DNA from: Typha latifolia
Taxonomy: Eukaryota; Streptophyta; Magnoliopsida; Poales; Typhaceae
Direction of reading: 5' to 3'
Length of the DNA stretch: 64,000 bases
NCBI GenBank assembly: GCA_019914945.1
Contig: CM034108.1
Span: forward strand, 7,760,001 to 7,824,000
The number at the start of each line of letters is the position of its first letter. The first letter of the stretch is position 1. Of the stretch, positions 60,080 through 64,000 are shown in pieces. A program made the translations under genes and the position numbers. The notes beneath the pieces were generated by a model, which saw only the letters and a program-made list of their open reading frames with translations, searched no databases and had not been told where the DNA came from.

Positions 60080-60380
60080 CACTTCTTTTTATGTATATCG
60101 ATATCTAATTCTATGTGTAATATCATCAATCTCCTATTCCTTCTAAACTAGAGATCAATACTCCATCTTAGGTTTTCTCGTTCATCAAGAATGATGCTTT
60201 CTTGATGTCTTCATTTATTAAAGTTACATTTCATATACTTAATGTTAGATCTACTTATTCTACACATTTCAGATTCTAATACTCTTTTCCGCACTTCTAG
60301 CTTAAGGTTGAACTCTACCATAGAATTATCTGTTTGAAAGATATCATCGATAAAAAAATCCACCAAAGTAGCTCATCTTA
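60080..60380 (-). pseudogene. RTE-type LINE reverse transcriptase fragment
   Basis: The minus strand reads FIDDIFQTDNS, then VEFNLKLEVRKRVLESEMCR and ISRSNIKYMKCNFNK. These fit the FADDI and 'LE-WR--LES-G-R-SR-KTEYM-C-F' block that follows the catalytic site in plant RTE-clade elements. The first residue of the FADD box reads differently (FIDD). Only this block remains and stops surround it. Confidence 0.6.
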
Positions 60381-61104
60381 TTTATTTAACTTGTCTCCCC
60401 CTTAATTACCTAATGTTAGCCATAACATAGTCATTCATATTCTCTAGATGCATCAAGTATCAAGGATACCAAATGGCAATTGTTTGACACCATCTCTTAC
60501 ATGGCACCAATAACTTCTCGAGCAGTTTGTCATGATACATGAAGAGCGAATGATGACTTAGTACTTAGTTACTTACTACTTTCTTAGGAAAATATAAACG
60601 AAGTAAGGTCCATTACATTTCAGACTTCAAAAATCATGGGAGACTGGAAGTAGCAAGATACAGTTTCACAGGGTGGCATCCATGAATAATAGAACAGAAA
60701 TTTATTTCATTAAATATATGTGCCTATCACTCCAATGCCAAACTAATAGTCAAATCAAGTAGTGGTACAACTATGATTCTTTGAATCTTAATTTTTCAGT
60801 ATAATAACTAACCCCAACACATCCTCATGCATAAAAGAAATATGTAAAGAACTCTTTATTCGCAATTGTTCAAGAAAAAGAAATGTCTAACTGACTGGAA
60901 AATGCATCTCATAATGCTGTCAAACAGGCATGAATTCATTATATGGTACACTGTTCAAAAGAGTATAATAGGCCTACTTGTCTTATAGTAAACTCTCCAT
61001 TTATGAACTTACGCAAAGAATGTGTACATTTCATAGTCCAAAAGGTACATTCTTATTACTTGGTACATATGGTCAGATTGCCCAAATACTTTTAACTTGG
61101 CATG
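60381..61104. other. gene-free interval
   Basis: No coding region recognised. It may be the continuation of the RTE fragment at its left end or intron sequence of the host gene if that gene extends beyond the window. Confidence 0.3.
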
Positions 61105-61634
61105 CATCAAACCAAGGTTCGTCAGATCGGCCGACCCAATCCGGATCGATGGCCGATCCCAATCAAATGACTGGGATCAGCCAGGATCGGCCAGTTTTAG
61201 TTATGGATCTGACCCGAATCTGACCCGGGGACATCATTTATTGATGTCCCCAAGCCAAGCCAGACCACTTTTTCAATTTTTTTACTTTACCCTTCTATTC
61301 TCCTTTCTTATTTTCTTCAAACCCTCTCAAAGTTCTAACGGAGAGATCTAGCTCCGACGAAAACTCCGGCAAACTCCGCGACATAGATCTAGCTCCAACG
61401 AACTCCGATGAACTCTGGTATATAATATAATTTTATTAAATTTTTTTCTCTCAGTTTTTTAATTTCTTTTACTCTCTTTTTTCTTCTATCTTTCTTCTTC
61501 TCCTTCACTACATCATAATTTTTCATTTTTTTTCTTTCCGTCTCTCTCTCTCTCTAGTCTCTTCTTCCTTTTCTTCTCTTTAGTCTTTACTGATTTCTTT
61601 TTCATATAATAACTCTCTAAAATCTAAATTGTTC

Positions 61635-62170
61635 TTTGCTGAATTTACAAAAATTATAACTAAATATTTGCTGAATTATTTAATTTGCCGAAATTATAAT
61701 TAAATATTTGCTAAATTATTTAATTTGCTAAAATTTAAATTAAATATCTGCTGAATTATTTAATTTGCCGAAATTGAGATTAAATATTTGCTGAATTATT
61801 TAATTTTCTGAAATTGAGATAAAATAGTTGCTGAAATTGAAATTAAATATCTGCTCAATTTTTAATTTACTAAAATTGAGATTAAATATTTGCTGATTTA
61901 TTTAATTTTTTAAAATTGAGATTAAATAATTGCTGAAATTAAAATTAAGTATCTGCTGAATTATTTAATTTGCTGAAATTAAGATTAAATATTTGTTGAA
62001 ATTAAAATTAAATATCTACTGAATTTTTAATTTGCTGAAATTGAGATTAAATATTTGCTGAAATTGAAATTAAATATCTACTGAATTATTTAGTTTGCTA
62101 AAATTGAGATTAAATATTTGATAAATTATTTAATTTGCTGAAATTGAGAGTAAATATTTGCTGAATTATA
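61635..62170. repeat. AT-rich minisatellite in the hAT intron
   Basis: About 12-14 diverged units of 34-45 bp built from TGCTGAATTATTTAATTTGC and GAAATTGAGATTAAATATT. Shorter units lack the GAATTATTTAATTTGCT piece. It lies between the leader exon and the first coding exon of the transposase. Confidence 0.92.
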
Positions 62171-62213
62171 TTTTTAATTTGATCTCTATTTAGGTGTTTA
62201 CATTAAAATTAAA

Positions 62214-62743
62214 ATGACTCCAAAAGAAAAGTCTAAGATATAGACATTGGCTGGCACCATTACGTTGCTCTTAGTCAAGACAAAAAGTGTGTTAAATGCA
62301 ATTGGTGTGAAAAAGAAATGAGTGACGGTATCAGCTGATTGAAAGAACATTTGGCTGGAAGACAAGGAAATGTGACAGCTTGCACTCGAGTTAGTTTGGA
62401 AGTCAAAAGAGAAATATTGGCTCATCTAATAGACAAAAAGAAGGATAAACAAGCTGGACAAATAAGAGAGTCAATGATTCGTCAAGAATTGATGCATGAC
62501 CATGAAAATATTGATGATGATAGCAGTAAGCAAAGTGGGGAGGATGAAGAGATAAGAAAAATGAGGAAGGCAATGAAAGAAAGCAGAATTATACAAAGAA
62601 AGGAGGAGATGAGAAGAAACAATGGTGGACATGGTGGTAGCTTTCAAAGATCTAGGTCAATTCATATGCAGGGAGAAAGAAAATATGGGGGGGGCAGTAG
62701 TTCTGGTACTCTTGGTGTTATAGGTTTTATAGCAGAGTCTTAA
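62214..62743 (+). pseudogene. hAT transposase, BED zinc-finger exon
   Basis: Just after a likely acceptor (CTATTTAG near 62194), the text contains DIDIGWHHYVALSQDKK, KCNWCEKEMSDGIS, a TGA (Arg in relatives) at about 62337, and LKEHLAGRQGNVTACTRVSL. This is the BED-type zinc finger of plant hAT transposases: CNWC, then H and C after the finger helix. An acidic stretch (HENIDDDSSKQSGEDEE) and a basic coiled-coil-like part follow. The first ATG (62214) is out of frame with the finger, so a frameshift lies before 62250. Confidence 0.88.
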
Positions 62744-62759
62744 AATATTAGATCAATGA

Positions 62760-63480
62760 ATATATATCTAAAAGTACAAATTATATTTTTTAGATAATGG
62801 ATAAGGTAGTAGAAAAAATTAGTGAAAAAAAGAGTAATCCAAGTGGTTACTGATAATGTAGCAAATTATAAAGCTGCTGGACAATTACTTATGACAAAAA
62901 GACTATTTATATTGAACGTCATGTGCTGCATATTGTCTTGATCTCATGCTGGAAGATATTGCCAAAAATTCTAAAATTAATATAGTAATACATGAAGGTT
63001 AAAAGTTGACAAACTTCATATATAATCATGTTTGGGTTCTTAATTTGCTTACGTAAATGACGAGAGATTATCAGACCTAGCCTCACCAGATTTACCACTC
63101 ATTTTCTAGTATTGGAGAGCATAATATGATATAAAGATGAGATTATACAGATATTTACATCTGCAGAGTGGTCCACAAAAATTAAGAATACGAAACCTAA
63201 AGATCAAAGTCTAGGTGAAACTTTGAAGAATATGGCTCTTGGAAATACATTTTGGCATAATATTACAATTGCTACCACAATATTTGAGCCTCTTGTCAAG
63301 GTATTACGATTTGTAGATAGTGATGACAAGTCTTAAAAAAATTTCTTATACGAGACTATGGACTCAGCAAAAGAGTCAATAAAAAAAATGTAGACAAAAA
63401 TTATAGGAAATGGTGGAAGTTGATCGATTCTAGGTAGAATAAACAACTACATAGAGATATACACGATGTTGGTAAGCATT
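62760..63480 (+). pseudogene. hAT transposase, DUF659-like central part
   Basis: Broken frames contain IQVVTDNVANYKAAGQLLMT (about 62835-62895), corresponding to the VTDNA-NY--AG--L block with a catalytic Asp. Further on come FIYNHVWVLN-like text near 63020, QIFTSAEWSTKIKNTKP-like text near 63150, and LGNTFWHNITIATTIFEPLVKVL near 63240-63300 in pieces. The order is that of the DUF659 hAT transposases. It is heavily mutated and frameshifted. Confidence 0.75.
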
Positions 63481-63759
63481 AGTTTATTAATTTATTTATT
63501 TTTTAAATATTTTGAAATTTGAATGCTTACAAATTTTAAATTATAAATTTCTACAAGATATTTTCTGAATCCTAAATTTTAATTCTCTACAAATGTCAAT
63601 AATAATACTGAAGTCTTGTTGGGAGTTAAAAAGTAATCAACAGACTAGAACCTGATATTTATAAACAAATCTTTTTTGATAGAGAAGTTATTATTCAATT
63701 AAATAATTTATTATTATTTGTTTCAAGTTTTAATATATTCAATTTCTTATAAAATGTAT

Positions 63760-63955
63760 TCAATTATATATTTCAGATAGAGAAATATAAATTGAAAGCT
63801 GATCAATTTAGTACTACTAAAGTTGCTACAGCTATGTCTCATAACAGCCCAGCTAAATGGTGATCCATTAATGGATGGGACAAGGCACCAAATTTGACAC
63901 CAATAGCAAAAAAGATCTTAAGTCAAACTCTATCTTCATTACAATGAAAGAAATT
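63760..63955 (+). pseudogene. hAT transposase, start of dimerisation region
   Basis: IEKYKLKADQFSTTKVATAM, then NSPAKW, GWDKAPNLTPIAKKILSQTL and SSLQ. This corresponds to the AP-EWW...TP-L---A-RVLSQ-CSSS block at the beginning of the hAT C-terminal dimerisation domain. Trp of the WW pair is partly lost to a stop. The remainder should lie right of the window if not deleted. Confidence 0.75.
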
Positions 63956-64000
63956 GGACTACATTTTTCTTGATTTACACCAAAACACATAATCGATTGA

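Larger units (their letters stand above)
61113..64000 (+). mobile_element. hAT element of the CAAGGTT family, decayed, runs past the window
   Basis: Starts CAAGGTTCGTCAGATCGG, matching the end of the MITE at 53062. About 115 bp inside are the palindrome GGGGACATCA...TGATGTCCCC (61227-61251), then an exon-like CTCCGACGA block, a likely donor near 61419, an AT-rich intron with a minisatellite, and transposase text. The other end lies beyond 64000, so no duplication can be read. Confidence 0.8.

Overview
This is a plant nuclear genome window, AT-rich and almost entirely made of nested transposable elements, around one recognisable host gene. The case for a flowering plant rests on Ty3/gypsy and Ty1/copia families primed by initiator tRNA-Met (TGGTATCAGAGC), plant hAT elements with 8-bp target duplications, and a spliced gene encoding the plant-specific TIGR01589 (A_thal_3526) domain. 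I cannot name the species. No CRISPR, operon, rRNA or tRNA gene is present.

Layout: 1-9021, a Del/Tekay-type chromovirus (gag, pol in one frame with six nonsense codons, long 3' LTR) sitting in a minus-strand Ty1/copia element; its LTR holds a short element of a second gypsy lineage ('family R') at 6933-8656, TSD CATTT. 9022-13695, the decayed copia element, itself hit by an LTR fragment of a third family ('LTR3'). 13704-15013, a hAT-type transposon with a perfect 8-bp TSD carrying a piece of a mitochondrial pyruvate dehydrogenase E1-alpha gene. 15217-21954, a family R element split by a younger family R element (15491-19862, TSD TGGCG). 22995-25246, a minus-strand gypsy pol relic. 25248-27795, an inverted Tekay-type LTR. 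27820-29473, the 3' half of another family R element. 29474-30566, the 5' end of a minus-strand LTR3 element. 30625-32761, a solo LTR, next to a LINE ORF1 relic (32762-34594).

39678-41827 (minus) holds the last four exons of the TIGR01589 gene; all junctions are GT/AG and in phase. A solo LTR3 (38842-39569, TSD ACAGT) lies about 110 bp beyond its stop codon. The upstream exons were not found, so the intron that begins at 41828 would be over 22 kb if the gene is intact. To its right lie hAT-like MITEs, copia LTR and gag remains, then 50252-59734: a minus-strand gypsy element without reverse transcriptase, whose 3' LTR contains a long-inverted-repeat transposon, which contains a solo LTR, which contains a hAT MITE (four levels, three with visible TSDs). 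The window ends in a decayed RTE-type LINE fragment and a decayed hAT transposase gene (61113-64000) of the same family as that MITE.

Apart from the exons of the host gene, everything coding is pseudogenic. The elements interact by nesting and by non-autonomy: family R has an integrase-less lineage represented three times here, and two of those copies share the same unexplained internal segment, so that structure appears to have been mobilised after the coding loss.
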